From Zanthoxylum bungeanum (lineage: Eukaryota; Streptophyta; Magnoliopsida; Sapindales; Rutaceae): a DNA stretch of 64,000 nucleotides. The notes beneath the pieces were generated by a model, which worked only from the letters and a program-made list of their open reading frames with translations, ran no database searches and had not been told where the DNA came from. Below are positions 23,183-37,201 of this stretch, piece after piece. Positions within the stretch are counted from its first letter, which is position 1, and each line of letters opens with the position of its first letter. The position numbers were made by a program, and so were the translations under genes. Location of the stretch: positions 124,001 through 188,000 of the forward strand of contig SKCR01007819.1 in the NCBI GenBank assembly GCA_019454045.1, given 5' to 3'.

Positions 23183-25417
23183 ATGGCGGCACCTTCGACC
23201 AATCCTTTTTCTCGTATACTTGATATGAATAAGCTAAAAGGCGTTGAGAACTTTGCGGATTGGGATATGGATTTGAGGATTGTCCTCGGATCCGAAAAAC
23301 TGGGATACATTCTGGATGGTCTATTATATCTCTGGATTCATTGTCTGAAGAGATTAAGACTTTCCATAAATGGAAAGATGATGATTTAAGAGTTAAATCA
23401 TTCATTCTCAGTTCTCTTTCTTTTGAACTAAAGAGGCAATACTTTGAGATGCACGATGCATATAACATGATGACACAACTTCGTGAATCGTTCATAAACC
23501 AGGAACAGGTCGTGGTTCATAGAGTTGCAATGGAATTGTTCCATTCTAAACTTGATGAGGGGTAGGCTGTGAGCCCGCATGTGCTTCATTTGATTGAGCA
23601 ATTGAGACTCATTGACTTCCCTCTCAATGATACTCCATGATGGAGTGTCATTCTCGGTCCACTCCCTACGTCATATCGCCAGTTCATCATGTACTTCAAC
23701 ATGAATGGGATTCACTGCTCTTACCGTGAGTTGCATAAGATGCTTCTCACAGCGGAGGAATATTTAAAGAAGGGAGTTATGACTCGCCTTCCGAAAACCA
23801 CTTCACTTTCCGCTTCTTCCCAATCCAAGTAGAATGGGAAGATGACTAAAGGAAAGAAGAAGAAAGGTTTCAATGTTCCTATGTAGGCTAAGGTAGCGAA
23901 GCCCGAGAGAGCTTCTGAAGATAAGTGCCATCACTATCAGAAAGTCAGATACTGAAAAAGAAACTGTTCGGGCTACCTCGCACAGATAAGGAGGGAAAGA
24001 GCATCGTCATCAGATACTTTTATTTTTCCTATTATTGATATCTCATTGGCTTGTGAAGCTATGACATCTAATTGGATTTTAGATTCTTCTTGTCCTATTC
24101 ACATTTGCAATATGTTGCAGGTGCTGACGGAAAGTAGACGGCTGAAATCTGGGGAGATGCAGTTGCGATTTGGGAGTGGCGACTCTCTTGATGCGGTTGC
24201 AGTGAGCATATGCGAGATTCCCTTACCCAGTGAGAGACTTTTGTTAAATGAATGCTTTTTTGCGCCAGGATGTGTGGCGAATATTATGTCTCTTTTTGTA
24301 TTAGATACTGAAGGATATAATATAAATATTAAGAATCGTTCTTTGTATTTATATGATAGAAATAATATTCAGATCCTTTGTTGACCAAACGAGCATGATC
24401 ATTACATATTGTGTACCTCACAAGATATCTTTAATACTAGAATTAATAAACGTAAACAATCTGATATAAATAATACTGAACTATGGCATATAAGGTTAGG
24501 TCATATATGCGTGAAACGCCTAACCCGATTGGTTAAGAATGGTTTGATACATGATCTCACCATTGAACTTTATCCAACTTGTGAATCTTGTATTCTGGGC
24601 AAAATGACCAAAGCTCCATTTTCGGGTGTTGGACACCGAGCCACTGACTTATTGAAACTCATACATTCTGATGTATGTGGTCCTATGAGTCAGAATGCAC
24701 ACAGTGGTTTTCATACTTCATCACCTTTATTGATGATGTGTCACGGTACGGTTATATTTATCTGATGAAACATAAATCGAAAACCTTTGAAAGTTCAAAG
24801 AATTCTGAATTGAAGTAGAAAAACAGACTGGTCAATATTATAAATGTCTTAGATTTGATCGATGCGGTGAATAAATGAGTGGAGAGTTCACTAATTATTT
24901 AAAAGAGAATGGGATTCTCACTCAATATACTCCTCCGGGTACTCCGCAGCACAATGAAGTGTCAGAGAGGAGAAATAGAACTTTATTAGATATGGTCTGA
25001 TTGATGTTGAGTTATACAGATTTACCCTATTACTTATGGGGTTATGCTATTTTAACTGTCGCACATCTTTTGAATAAGATTCATTCCAAAGCTGTTCCTA
25101 CGACTTCATATGAGATATGGACCGGTAGGAAACCGAATCTTAGTTATGTTAAGCTTTTTCCTCGAGGGCAGAAGTTTAGGTTTGTTGGATATCCTTCAAA
25201 TACGAAAGGATATTTGTTCTATGATACCAAGCATCAAAATGTGTTCGAAGCTCGCTTCACAAAATTTCTAGAAATATAATTTTTGTCTGAAGGTGGTGAT
25301 CATAGACAGGTTGAACTTGATGAAGTACAACCTGATGCCAATGAACCAACGGAGGAACCTGAAGTTCAAGAAGAATAAGAACCTTCAACACACGCACTCT
25401 GTAGGTTACAAAGGATA
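23183..25417 (+). pseudogene. A3 gag and first half of pol, broken
   Basis: The ATG at 23183 starts a gag frame (NKLKGVENFADWDMDLR). It shifts near 23310 and continues as HKWKDDDLRVKSFILSSL and onward, with stops at 23563 and 23638. The zinc knuckle near 23926-23967 has lost two of its Cys/His ligands (CHHY...RY-stop). Protease (WILDSSCPIHIC, near 24074) and the Gag-pre-integrase LWHIRLGH (24481-24504) are readable. The integrase core (IHSDVCGPMSQ) follows with a frameshift near 24710 and a deletion near 25150. Element C interrupts at 25422/25423, and pol resumes at 43994. This part would encode particle, protease and integrase, but cannot now. Confidence 0.9.
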
Positions 25418-25422
25418 TCCAG
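25418..25422. other. Target duplication of element C, left
   Basis: TCCAG here and TCTAG at 43989-43993, one base apart, flank element C. The A1 sequence at the same place (near 7350) confirms that pol is otherwise continuous. Confidence 0.85.
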
Positions 25423-26769
25423 TGTATGAAGCCTTTTCCTTGCGCAGTGGAAACTACAACTTTAGCCTTATTAAATTATAGATTTGTAACATCCAAAATT
25501 AAATCAAGGGTTTCCAAATCCAATAATTGGAAATTACAACTTTAGCCTTATTAAATTATATCAAATATAATTTAATTTAATGTATTTGATAATTATCATA
25601 TAATTATTAAAATCATATATTAAATATTAACATATAGTTTCAAGTGTGACAAATAATATTATTAATCATATTAATAATATTTATACATTTGTGAGTATAT
25701 AATTGGACTATCCAATTATACTAAATCTGCTATAGTATATCGAGCTAGCACATGGACCAAATGGACCTACGGTTCCGAGCTCCAATAATCTCAAAAAATC
25801 AATTAAGCTCTTAATTAAATATTCCGAATTATTAACTCCGGGTTATTCCACTAGAAACCCGTAGTTGCACTCTCGTTGCCGCAGATGATATATTAAGCTG
25901 AACCAAATTGGTGTCCATCGATATAGTCACTACATATGAATTGACCCTTCATGAGTATCTCGTAATTAGAGCTAGGTAATAATATCCGTTATACCCCTTT
26001 AATTATTTATACCTTAAGTGCCATTGATTCTTTAATGAACGATTTATTCATAACCATTATGAATTTTAATCTTTCTATTCATAATAGAAAGACTTGAGCG
26101 CTCAAATCGTTCAAGTACCGAAACAACCCTTAAGGATGATACTCCTCTACTTCTCGCAAGAATGAGTGAACTCCATATCTATGTAAAATGTTCCCAGTTA
26201 CACAACAGACCATGCCCCCAAAGTACGTAGCTATTGGTCAGGACTGCTACACCAACCTCACTTTTGTAAATCAAAGGATATAGCCTGCCATGCAGAAGTT
26301 CGTAGTACACTCAGGATTAAGATCAATCCATATATGACCATCTAGTAGATTGAAATAACTTTCTTTGTTTAACGGATGTTATAAGAATGTCATTTCCATC
26401 TGGGTCCAGTCCTATATGATCACATCATATAAGGTGCCTTCAATCTCATGTCTCTACATGGACGATCTCGGATTAAAGTCGCCATACAAATATAGAATGG
26501 ACCGCAGCTATAGATAAACCACAAACAAAGTACCCGCTTTGTTTGCTCTCTATGGACTATTTAAGATTACTAACTTCAGACTTAAATCCTCTTGTGTATG
26601 ACACTCATACACTATGTCTGAAGGCACATAAGTAATCTAGGGTATTATAGATAATTTATAATATGCGAAAATTAAACAAACACTTTGATAAATAAATAAT
26701 GCATCATTTTATTTCAAAACATATAAAACCGTTTACATTACATGCAGCTCTAGGTCATACATCCCAACA
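25423..26769 (-). repeat. 3' LTR of element C, internally deleted
   Basis: It matches 42980-43988 over about 25750-26769. The 0.8 kb of LTR that the 5' copy has at 32445-33240 is missing. At the deletion scar the words ACAACTTTAGCCTTATTAAAT occur twice, at 25458 and 25537, where the 5' LTR has one copy, which suggests a repair-type deletion. Confidence 0.85.
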
Positions 26770-26781
26770 ATCTCCCCATTG
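26770..26781 (-). other. Polypurine tract of element C
   Basis: The minus strand reads CAATGGGGAGAT directly before the LTR start TGTTGGGATG. Confidence 0.88.
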
Positions 26782-29700
26782 CAATAGAGGAAATGAGACA
26801 TGTCACATAATCCTAGACCATCTAGGTGACCTTCACAACACTTTAGCCGACAAGGTCTTTGTAAACGAATCAGCCAGGTTCTATACGGATGCAATCTCTG
26901 TGACAGTAACATTTCCTCTCTGCACTATCTCCCTGATGAGATGATATTTCCTCTCTATATGTTTTCCCCTCTTGTGGCTTCTTGGTTCTTTTGAATTTGC
27001 CACTGCACCACTATTATCGCAATACAGTGTGAGTGTTCTATCCATATCTGGAACAACTTCCAGATCTCCCAAGAATATACGGAGCCAGACTGCTTCCTTA
27101 GCTGCTTCACAAGCTGCTACATATTCAGCCTCCATGGTGGAGTCAGCAATGCAAGATTACTTTATACTCCGCCATACTCTAGCCCCACCACCTTGGGTAA
27201 ACATTGATCCAGATGTTGATTTCCTAGAATCGACATCTGTTTGAAAATCATAGTTTGTATATCCCCTTAAGATCATATCCTCATCGGAATATATAAGCAT
27301 ATAATCTCTCATTCTCTTAAGATACTTGAGAATGTGTTTCACAGCCACCCAGTGATCCAATCCTTGGTTCGACTTAAACCTACTGACTACTCCCACTGCA
27401 AAATAGATGTCTGGTCTCGTGTATAACATAGCATATATGAGACTACCAACTACTGAGGCATATAGGATATGTCTCATTTCCTCAACATCTTGAGGTGTCT
27501 TAGGAGACTGTTCCTTTGACAAATGAATTACATGCCGATAAGGCAGATTGCTTTTCTTAGAATTCTGCATCCTAAATCGCACAAGAATCTTATCGATATA
27601 GGATGTCTGTGACATAGCTAACAGTCGTTTCTTACGATCCCAAAGTATCTGAATCCCAAGAACATAACTGGTCTCTCCCAAATCTTTCCTTTGGAATTGG
27701 TTAGCTAGCCAGGTTTTCTCGTCCGATAAGATCCTTACATCATTCTTAATGAGTAAAATATCATCGACGTATAAAATAAGAAAACCCATCTTTCTGTCAA
27801 TGATGCGCTTGTATACACAAGGCTCCTCAATATTTTACTCAAAATCATAAGACTTGATTGTGGTATCAAATCTTATATTCCAAGATCGAGATGTCTGCTT
27901 AAATCCATAAATGGACCTTTGCAGCTTGCAAACCTTTTGCTCTTGACCTTGGGCTATGAACCCCTCTGATTGTACTATATGGATACTCTCATCAAGATTG
28001 TCATTCAAGAATACAGTCTTGACGTCCATTTGCCAAATTTCATAGTCATATTATGCGTCAATGGATAGAAGAGTGCGGATGGATTTGAGCATGGCTACTG
28101 GCGAGAAAGATTCCTCATAGTCAACTCATTCTTCAAGGTATAACCCTTTGGCCACTAGCCTAGCCTTGAAGGTTTGTACCTTCCCATCTTCTCCTCTCTT
28201 CCCCTTGTAGATCCACTTACAACCTATGGGTTTCACCCTATCAGGTTGGTCTACAAGTTCCCAGACTCAGTTGGAGTACATGGACTTCATCTCTAGGTTC
28301 ATGGCTTTGAGCCATTCCTCTTTTTCAGAATCATCCATTGCACTACGATAAGTCAATGGATCATTTATACCATCGCTGGATGCGAAAACTTATGCCTCTC
28401 CAACCCTAAGGTAGCGATCAGGTTATCGTACAACCCTCCCACTGCGTCTAGGTGGTAGATCATTCTAACGAACTTGCATCTGACGCTCAGATGTCAATGG
28501 TGCTATGTATTTGTCAACTTTCATTGACGATGGTGTGCTGGTCGAACCAGCAAGTAACTACTCGAGTAACACTTTACTTCGAGGCTTGAACTCCCTCATA
28601 TAGTCATCCTCTAAAAATGTAGCATTTGATGATACAAACACTTTGTTATCTTCAGGACAATAAAAGAATCCACCCATAGTCTCCTTAGGATGGCCTACAA
28701 ATAGGCACACCTGAGAACGTGGCTCCAACTTTGTAGTCTTATTCTTCAGCACATGTGCTGGACACCCCCATATACGAAAATGCCGTAAACCAGTTTTACG
28801 ACCACTCCACAACTCTAAGGGAGTCTTAGAAACAGACTTAGATTGAACTACATTAAGGATATGCATTGCAGTTTGTAACATAAATCCCCAGATCGAACTA
28901 GGTAGTGAGCTATAACTAAACATAGATCTCATCATGTATAGTAGGGTCCCATTTCTCCTTTCCGTAATACCATTTTACTGTGGTGTTCCAGGCACTATGA
29001 GCTGGGATACTATCTCATGCTCAACTAAGAATTCCTTGAAATCTATGTCAAGGTATTCTCCTCCATGATCTGATCATAGAGTCTTGATTGTTTTACCTAA
29101 CTGGTTCTCAACCTCAGCACGATACTCTTTGAACTTTTCAAAAGTATCTAACTTGTGCTGCATTAGGTAAACATACCCATATCTGGAATAATCATCAATG
29201 AATGTGATGAAGTATTCATAACCACCTCGGGCTCTTACATTCATCATTCCGCAAACGTCCGAATGTATAAGCTCAAATGGTTGACTGGCTCTTATACCTT
29301 TTCCAGTAAAATATCTCTTTGTCATTTTTCCTTCTAAACAAGATTTGCAGACTGGTAAAGTTCCGAGCTTTAACTGGTTTAAGGCTCCGTTCTTTATCAA
29401 TCTATCTATCCGGTTAAGGCTGATATGACCAAGTCTAAGATGCCACAGATATGTGTCATCGTGAGAAATCTTTTGTCGTTTAGTTTTAGGTTTCTCAACC
29501 ATAAATATTTCAGCGTTGAGCGGTGACCTATGTGTTAACGGTCTTAACACATACAAGTTATTTTCTGAGTTTCATGTGCATATGTTAATCTATTTCTACC
29601 AGTAATAACCAAATTGCTATTAAAAGAAATTGAATAACCATCATCCAAAAGTTTAGAAACAGAAATCAAATTCCTGCGAAAATCAGGAATGAATAACACA

Positions 29701-30791
29701 TTGTTCAAACTTAAATAACTATTATTTGTAAAATTCAAACTGGAAACTCCCATTATTTTTGCTGAACATCCCTTGTCCCGACCCTCATGGTGTAGTCACC
29801 TTCAGGAAGGTCCCTCCATGAGTCAAGTAGCTGCAAAAGAAGAACAAACATGGTTAGTGGCTCCAGAATCAACAATCCAGACTGATTTATCATCCTCCAC
29901 TAATAGAGATTCGATAACGAGTAAATCATATTTATCTGTATCCTTTTTCTCCTTCAGCTCAGCAAGGTATTTATGACAATTCCTTTTCCAGTGCTTGTTC
30001 TTGTTGCAGTGGAAACACTTTCCCTTGGGCTTGGCATCCTTGGAGCCTTTCTTGTTCTTCTTCTTCATGGACTTAGCCTTAGCCTTCCTAGTGTTATTCT
30101 TCTTCATCTTTGCAGATTTAGAAGACTCGGCAATATTTGCCTCAACACTAGGCTTACAAGGATCCACAAGCATTGACTCGTATATGGTGTGCTCATTTAG
30201 CTGCTGTGTCAAAGTAAAAGTCAACATGTTCATAACATAGTTGCTTTTAAACTGCATGAAACTCTTCAGAAGAGTTTCTATAATCATGGTCACCTGGCTA
30301 CGTTTTTCCATACGAGCTCCATGGGTTTCAGTAGTGTTGAGATAGGTCATCATCATCAAGACGTGCTCTCAGACTGATGTCTCATCCTTCATCTTAGCAA
30401 TCATCGCTGAGACCACGGCCTCATGACATTGACGCTCCAAAGGCTGCCCGAACATGCCCTGCAATGACTCCATCATCTGAGATACTGAAGCCATAGGTTT
30501 ATGCTTTGCAGCAAGAACCTCAGACATCTCTGCTAGCAAGTAGCAGCAGGCTTTCTCATTAGCTGCGACCCATTTCTGGTAGGTATCGCGCACAGCTTGG
30601 CCAGCATTTCTGGCCAGCTCGGGAGGACACCCCTCCGTCAGGACAAACTTCAAGTCTTTACAGACCAGGATAGCATTCATGTTACTTTTCCACTTAACAT
30701 AGTTTCCTCCCGTTAATTTATCGTTTGAGAGTATGGAAATAATTGGAGAAACTATGGCTGAAAATAAAATAAACATGCATTTAACATTCAT
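26782..30791 (-). pseudogene. Element C gag-pol polyprotein, broken
   Basis: Reading down the minus strand: Gag N-terminal domain (LTGGNYVKWKSNMNAILV, near 30710), zinc knuckle C-FH-C-NKNK-H-WKRN-C (30017-29976), protease WIVDSGATNHVC (near 29880), Gag-pre-integrase LWHLRLGHISLNRI (near 29455), integrase core (IHSDVCG, FITFIDDYSRYGYVYLM, DHGGEY, then GTPQ-stop-NGITERRNGTLL), reverse transcriptase with YVDD at 27771-27760, and RNase H (TLYCDNSGAVANSKEPRSHK, near 27010). The order is copia. About ten stops (for example near 29074, 28980, 28558, 28268, 27838, 27156, 26880) interrupt an otherwise well-aligned frame with few shifts, so C is better preserved than A1 or A3. The start near 30791 is uncertain. 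Confidence 0.93.
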
Positions 30792-32403
30792 TCATCGCAT
30801 ATTAAAATCATCAAACAATTTTGGCATAAAATTAAACATGATGCATGAATCATGAATCATGAATAACGAATTAGAAACCTAACAGAATTATTATGCCACG
30901 GAAATCTATCATCCCACAAGTAAGTGTCGTCGTAGGGTAGGTCAAGTACTTGCATGATAGATCGAGACAATTTCAGTCGATTAATATATACGGCAATAAC
31001 TCTTATTCCTATATTAACCAACTACCGTTTGATTTGATCAAGGAATTTTATTAACAGTTAATTATTCATTTGTGAGTGTGACCCGCCATTTCGGGATCCT
31101 TGGACTTAACAAGGGAATTGCCGACGTAGGGTAGGTCAGTTCACAAGATACATCTAGAATCCCTATCCTCTCGGAATCCAAACCCGATATTATCCCAAAA
31201 TGGACACCATCCGTATGGGGACGAAATCAAAGCCTTCTCAAGGTGCCTTTTGAATCTCACGATTTTGAACTAACAACGGAGATCACGGGATATACTGTCG
31301 TATATCCTTCTCCCACTCACTATTTTAAAATTAAGGTTTCTATGTATAAAATATCTAATATTTTAATATAACTAGTGTGAATAAATTTATGGCGGCTAAA
31401 TCATAACTATTATTTACACTAGTACACTATTAGTGACCTAACGAATTTTAACTCTTAAAATTTATATCACTAATTTCCATTAGTCTCTATTAATTGTATT
31501 ACTCAATTAAACTAATTTAATTAGAGTGGTATTAGTGACCTACTATATTTTAACTTTTAAAATACTAGAACACTAATTAGGTTTAAAATTTTTAGAATCC
31601 TAAAATAGTCAAGATATATATTAAACTATTTAATTAATCTTAGTGCATTATAAAATCCATTGGTATGTGGAATTGTATCCCGAGTGCATACCACATTACC
31701 ATCCATTCAGATTCGGGTACGGAATTTATGTCCGGGTTTCCATCCTATATACCAATGGAATTTATTATGCACTTATTAAGCCCAATATATTTGAATTCAA
31801 ATTTTAAACCATAAAACTAATTAATCCAATTAATTATTTTTCTATGCATATCATATTCTAATTTAAACATTTTAAATCACATAAAATCACATTTCATGTC
31901 TATAATGATAATGCATCCAATGCATGTTATGGCATGTGAAATGCAAGAGCAGACACCCTAAGCTATATGACATGTTATTCAAACAATTCGACTTAAACAT
32001 ACATAGAACAAAAAAATTATTTTGCATTTACCGGGCTCTTATTTTTCCTATACTAATCTAATTAGTACAAAATTACCCAAGGCACTCTTAGCCTTCAATT
32101 CACGCTCCAAGGTGGTGTTTGCTCCTTTTACGACTTCGGTGCTCCAAATTACAACAATTGTAAACAATGGCCTATGGCCTTACATCCAGAAAACAAAACC
32201 AACAATAAAATAAGAGCCGGAAAAATTTACAAACAATACAAAATCCATTCATCACAAGAGAAAATAGTAACCATTCATCATATAAATATTATTTTGTGCT
32301 TACTCATCTAAACATGCATATCAATATTTATAACTCATATAAACATATTAAAAACAGTAACTTTAAATGAAAAAAGAAGGGTTAAGAATACTTTACAACC
32401 TTT
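30792..32403 (-). other. Untranslated leader of element C with stem-loops
   Basis: This is AT-rich and non-coding. The word CGTAGGGTAGGTCA occurs twice (30931-30944, 31125-31138), each time between pairing arms: CAAGTA/TACTTG (30917-30922/30947-30952) and GAATTG/CAGTTC (31115-31120/31137-31142, one wobble). A perfect hairpin GGATATAC-TGTC-GTATATCC is at 31288-31307. No protein domain is visible; the frame at 32022-32213 is not supported. Confidence 0.6.
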
Positions 32404-32416
32404 CTCTCGATGCCAA
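32404..32416 (-). other. Primer-binding site of element C, divergent
   Basis: The minus strand reads TTGGCATCGAGAG immediately after the LTR end, a worn version of TGGTATCAGAGC. The position fits; the primer identity is uncertain. Confidence 0.6.
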
Positions 32417-32417
32417 T

Positions 32418-33343
32418 TGTAGGAAACGTTTTCCTTGCGTAGCGGAAACGGTTTAGGCACACGGATCGAACTTGAAATTTTTTTCTGCCCTTCCATTTGA
32501 ATTGACGAATGTTACTGCCACCACCACTGAAATTTTGCTTCAGTTTTAGACAAAATTCCAGCCCCGAAACAGTCCCCGAACAGCCCCAAAAAGATGGACA
32601 ACAACTGGACTATTTTGGACCTGATTCGTACCCAACGAACTGCAGAAAAAGCCTCTGAAATGAATGGGCTATAGCTGTGTTTTAGTTCTGATTTTTCACT
32701 TGAAAACAACCATAGCACAGCCCCAAAACACCACCAAATGTTCCCCCAAAAATTTGGATTAAAACGAAACTAAACCGAGTTCCGTTTCACCAAGTAAAGG
32801 GGCGGCAGTGAGCAAAACAGAGCCTCACTGCCGAGTACAATAAGAATAAGAAGAAGATGATTATTTGTTCGACACCACAAAGTGGAAGCTTGTGTGGGCA
32901 AGACTCACAAAATAATCCCTAAACGTTTTATAGATTTAATCACACTTGGTATTTGTTTTTAATTTCTTCTTGTTATTTCTTTTGGTTTTGTCTCAACTTT
33001 TGAGAGAGAATGAAAAAGAAGAAGATGGAGGATATGGTTAGAATGAAGAGACCTCTCAAAAAGAAAAAAATAATTTTTTTTTAGTTAGGGTTTATTATTT
33101 CCAAAATAAAGAAAACCCTTCCCTTTTTCCCACCTCCAAATTTTCTGCCATGGCATAATTTTTTATTAATTTTTGTAATAACAATATTAGCTTTCCATAA
33201 ATCCAAAATTGTTACAAAAAATAAAAAACATTTATGCCATTATAGATTTGTAACTTTCAAAATTAAATCAAGGGTTTCCAAAACCCAATAATTGGAAATT
33301 ACAACTTTAGCCTTATTAAATTATTATCAAATATAATCTTATA
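32418..33343 (-). repeat. 5' LTR of element C, downstream portion
   Basis: The minus strand ends TTTCCTACA at 32418 and corresponds to 14030-14743. A perfect 10-bp stem CGGCAGTGAG/CTCACTGCCG is at 32803-32812/32824-32833. The LTR is broken at 33343/33344 by element F; the other part is 42980-43988. Confidence 0.88.
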
Positions 33344-34047
33344 TGTAACATCCACAATTTGGTATTTTACCAGCAGGAAATAGGCCGTCCTACTCCCCTG
33401 AGCCTCTGACTATCTGACAAATGTTAATCTGATTTCATATATAAACTTATGCATGGAACCAATGCCCAACTATATCAACATAAATGCATAACACTTTTCA
33501 TACTAAATACTCAATTTTAGTATACATTACAACTCTGACAGTGAAGACTTATAGTGCATTACATATGCAATATTTACTACATGACACATGACATTCGCTG
33601 ACTCTGACTGACTAAACTGAACTCTATCTCTGACTTGACCTGATGGACCGAACACCCTAGTGACTGTCATCAGTATCCATCCTCCCGAGCTCGTCCTCTA
33701 GGAATACCTGCAAAACAAAACACTGGGAGTGGGGGGGTTAGATCGTTTTAACGATATAAGTCAGTTGACGATTAAAATAGAAACTGATGTGTATATAATG
33801 AAAACACATGGTAATAAAACCGAATCTGTCACTGGAAAAAACTTCTTTTTTTGAAAACTCTTTCTTTATCTGAGAACATACTTTTTTATGTGAAACTTTT
33901 CTGAAAAGGCTTTTCTATCAGTAAAATTCTAAGTTTAACTTTTCCTTCTAAAACTCTTTAGAAAACTATCATTTCTGAAAACTGTGTCTCTTAAAACTTT
34001 TTCTTTGGAAGTTTGTGACAGAAATCCATCTCTGAAAAACCTGACTC

Positions 34048-34333
34048 ATGGGGGTGTTACGTATCACAGTCCCTTCATACACCTAACTAGAGCCAGGAGT
34101 GCAAATCCATGACTTTGAGCGTTACGTATCGTTGTCCCCCCAAGCATGCCACTATTGTCCCTGAAACTAGTGATCTTGGGGCATTACGTATCGTTATCCC
34201 CCAAGCCACTGAACTAGAACTGGGGGTGCGGATCTATGCTACCCTCCAAGCTCTGAAACTAGGATCTAGGGGCATCTGTCATCCCTTGGCCTAAACTAAG
34301 ATCTGGGGGCGTTACGTATCGTCGTCCCCCCAG
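34048..34333 (-). repeat. Constant-loop hairpins in F left LTR
   Basis: The word GTTACGTATC(G/A) occurs four times (near 34055, 34120, 34183, 34320). The best stems are CTTGGGG/CCCCAAG (34175-34181/34199-34205) and CTGGGGG/CCCCCAG (34313-34319/34327-34333). The first two are worn on one side. Confidence 0.75.
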
Positions 34334-36332
34334 TCCTCTACATGTGCACATGTGCTGTCCGTCAATTCCATGTATGTACAAGTTACATACTGAGGTGGAT
34401 TTTTCCCCCATGCCTCAAAAACATAAAACCATGCTTTTGAAAATATCTATTTCTAAAACATTTCTCAGAACATGCTTAATTACGATATAATGCCAAACAA
34501 GGTTGGCTAATGCCATAAATGCGAAAAATGTAAGTCTGATATTTAAAACAATTATAATGTAAAATCAATTTAAGAAAAAGTTTGTCCACTCACTGAATTG
34601 AAATTTTCCGGTGACGGCTTGCGATGATTGCGGAACCGCATCTCTTGATGATAATCTAGAATTAGCAAAATTCGTTAGTACCAAGGTTGTGAATTATATC
34701 ATTACTTAAAAAAATATACTCCTTATTCATGATAACCCATCCTCGTACTAATATTTTAGGGTGGTCTAACAATTTTTACTACGCTCGTTCGAGGATCTCA
34801 CAAGCTACTTCGTAAAACTCCATATTATGCCCTCTTTCCAGAAAATTTTAGTGCACCAATACTGACTTTGAAAATTTGGTGCGCTTAATCGGGGTTGAAT
34901 TTATGGCTAAAATTTTAATAGAATACTCGCTTACGTGTCTATTTTATGTTGGCTTTTACGGATCGTGATTTAGATTCCTAGAACTCAATTTGTGGACTGA
35001 AGTTCAGGGACTGTGCAACTGGAAAAACTGGGCACAGGGACAGCAGATAGCCCGACTTCAAAAATTCGGTCCGGTCTCATCTTAAGTCCAAAAATTCTAA
35101 ATTTTGGATATGTTACTATCTTATATGTCTAGTTTATCCATAAATTTACGCTTCATCAATTGGATATTAAAAACTGGACTTACAAGTAAAAATTTATAGT
35201 CTGTCCGGAAAGCATCCTAACCCAACACCGTTACTTAACTTTCTCATTTCACCTTCTCATTTAATTCTTCCAAACCAATGACCCTCAACAGAATTTGTAA
35301 TATTATAAGCACTCTTCATAACCTACAATAAATGCTTAATTTCTAATTTAGTATGTAATTTTAGATTTTCAACTTAAACTAAAACAAACTCATTTATTCT
35401 AAATATCATGCAATCACCAAACAAACCCCCAACACATAATATATTTATAGACCTCATCCAATACTAATACTATCATATATTTAATCCTCTAATCTTCAAT
35501 ATTTCTCAAAATCCATCTCACCCCATTAACCCAACACAAGCCATCATTAAGAATCAGTACATCAATAAACATAATTTTCTAGTAATGTTCATGCACATAT
35601 AAGCCTCACCACATGTTTATATTTTCAAATCACTTCTCAAAATGCATACTACTAACTTTACCAATGCCAAATATGCAATTCTCTTTGCTAGGGCAAGGAA
35701 AGGTGCGAATTGGGGCTTTTATAATTCAAGCTTAAAACTAAAATTAGAAGGAAGAAAAGGGAATAGAGAGCTTACTTGTCATGGGATATGCTTGGAAACA
35801 TCACCAATTACTCCAAAAGTGGCATAAAACAAAGAAAATGGAAAAACTTCCTCCCTTCACGTTTTTGGCTTGGAAAGGGGATGGATGAATATTTCTCTAT
35901 TTATAGAGCATGAGCTGATGTTTTGTTTGAAAATGAATGGTCTACATTTTCCCACATCACACTATTCTAGCTTATTCCCGAATTTATAATAGCAGTCCCG
36001 GTATTCACGGTTTTTGACCTGCTTCTGATTCGAATTTAGGAAAATATTCAACACGGAAGTTCGAGGTCTCGGTCTTAGATTTTTGACGATATAAAGTTCA
36101 TAACAATCAGAGATGTATGAAAAAGCTACGGCCCGATTACTAAAGGCTGTTGGAGATGGGACGCAAGCTATGTTCCGCGTCGGAATTTCTAGGAATTTAC
36201 CGAATGTCCAAAATGTCATTTTATGAGCACGTACTTGCTCGAACCTAATTTATATAAAGTATTATGACTCTGAACCATAATAGTCATCAGTCTTTGGTAA
36301 CGTATAAGTTACCGGGGTCGCCGGATGTTACA

Positions 36333-36347
36333 AATTCTCCCCCTCTT
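36333..36347 (-). other. Polypurine tract of element F
   Basis: The minus strand reads AAGAGGGGGAGAATT, directly before the LTR start TGTAACATCC. Confidence 0.9.
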
Positions 36348-36487
36348 AAATAGGATTCGTCCTCGAATCCTATTTTAAAACTGGAATTGTGGAGTTTTTC
36401 TAGAACTGAAATTCTGGATACTGAGCATCTTATCGTATACAAGTCCCCAACACTCTACCCATTGCAGTCACCGACTCCCTAGATCAT

Positions 36488-36499
36488 GCTCTGATATCA
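36488..36499 (-). other. Primer-binding site of element F
   Basis: The minus strand reads TGATATCAGAGC, one base from the iMet-tRNA type TGGTATCAGAGC, 4 nt after the LTR end. Confidence 0.88.
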
Positions 36500-37201
36500 T
36501 CTTTGTAACATCCCCAATCTGGAAATGTTACCGGCAGGGAATAGGCAGTCCTACTCCTCTGAGCCTCTAACTATCTGACAACTGTTAATCTGATTTCATA
36601 TATAAACTCATGCATGGAACCAATGCCCAACTATATCAACATAAATACATAACACTTTTCATACTAAATAATCAATTTTAGTATACATTACAACTCTGAC
36701 AGTGAAGACTTATAGTGCATTACATATGCTATATTTACTACATGACACATGACATTCCCGAACTCTTACTAAACTGAACTATATCTCTGACTTGACCTGA
36801 TGGACCGAACACCCTAGTGATTATCATCATTATCCATCATCTCGAGCTCGTCCTCCAAGAATACCTGCAAAACAAAACACTGGGAGTGGGGGGGTTAGAT
36901 CATTTGAACGATCTAAGTGAGTGGACGATTAAAATAGAAACTGATGTGCTATAATGAAAACTCATGGTCTTAAAACCGAATCTGTCACCGGAAAAACTTC
37001 TTTTTTTGAAAACTCTTTCTTTATCTGAGAACATACTTTTTATGTGAAACTTTTCTGAAAAGGCTTTTATGTCAGTAAAACTATAAGTTTAACTTTTTCT
37101 TCTAAAACTCTTTAGAAAACTATCATTTCTGAAAACTGTGTCTCTAAAAAATTTTTCTTTGGAAGCCTGTCACTGAAATCCGTCTCTGAAAAACCTGACG
37201 C

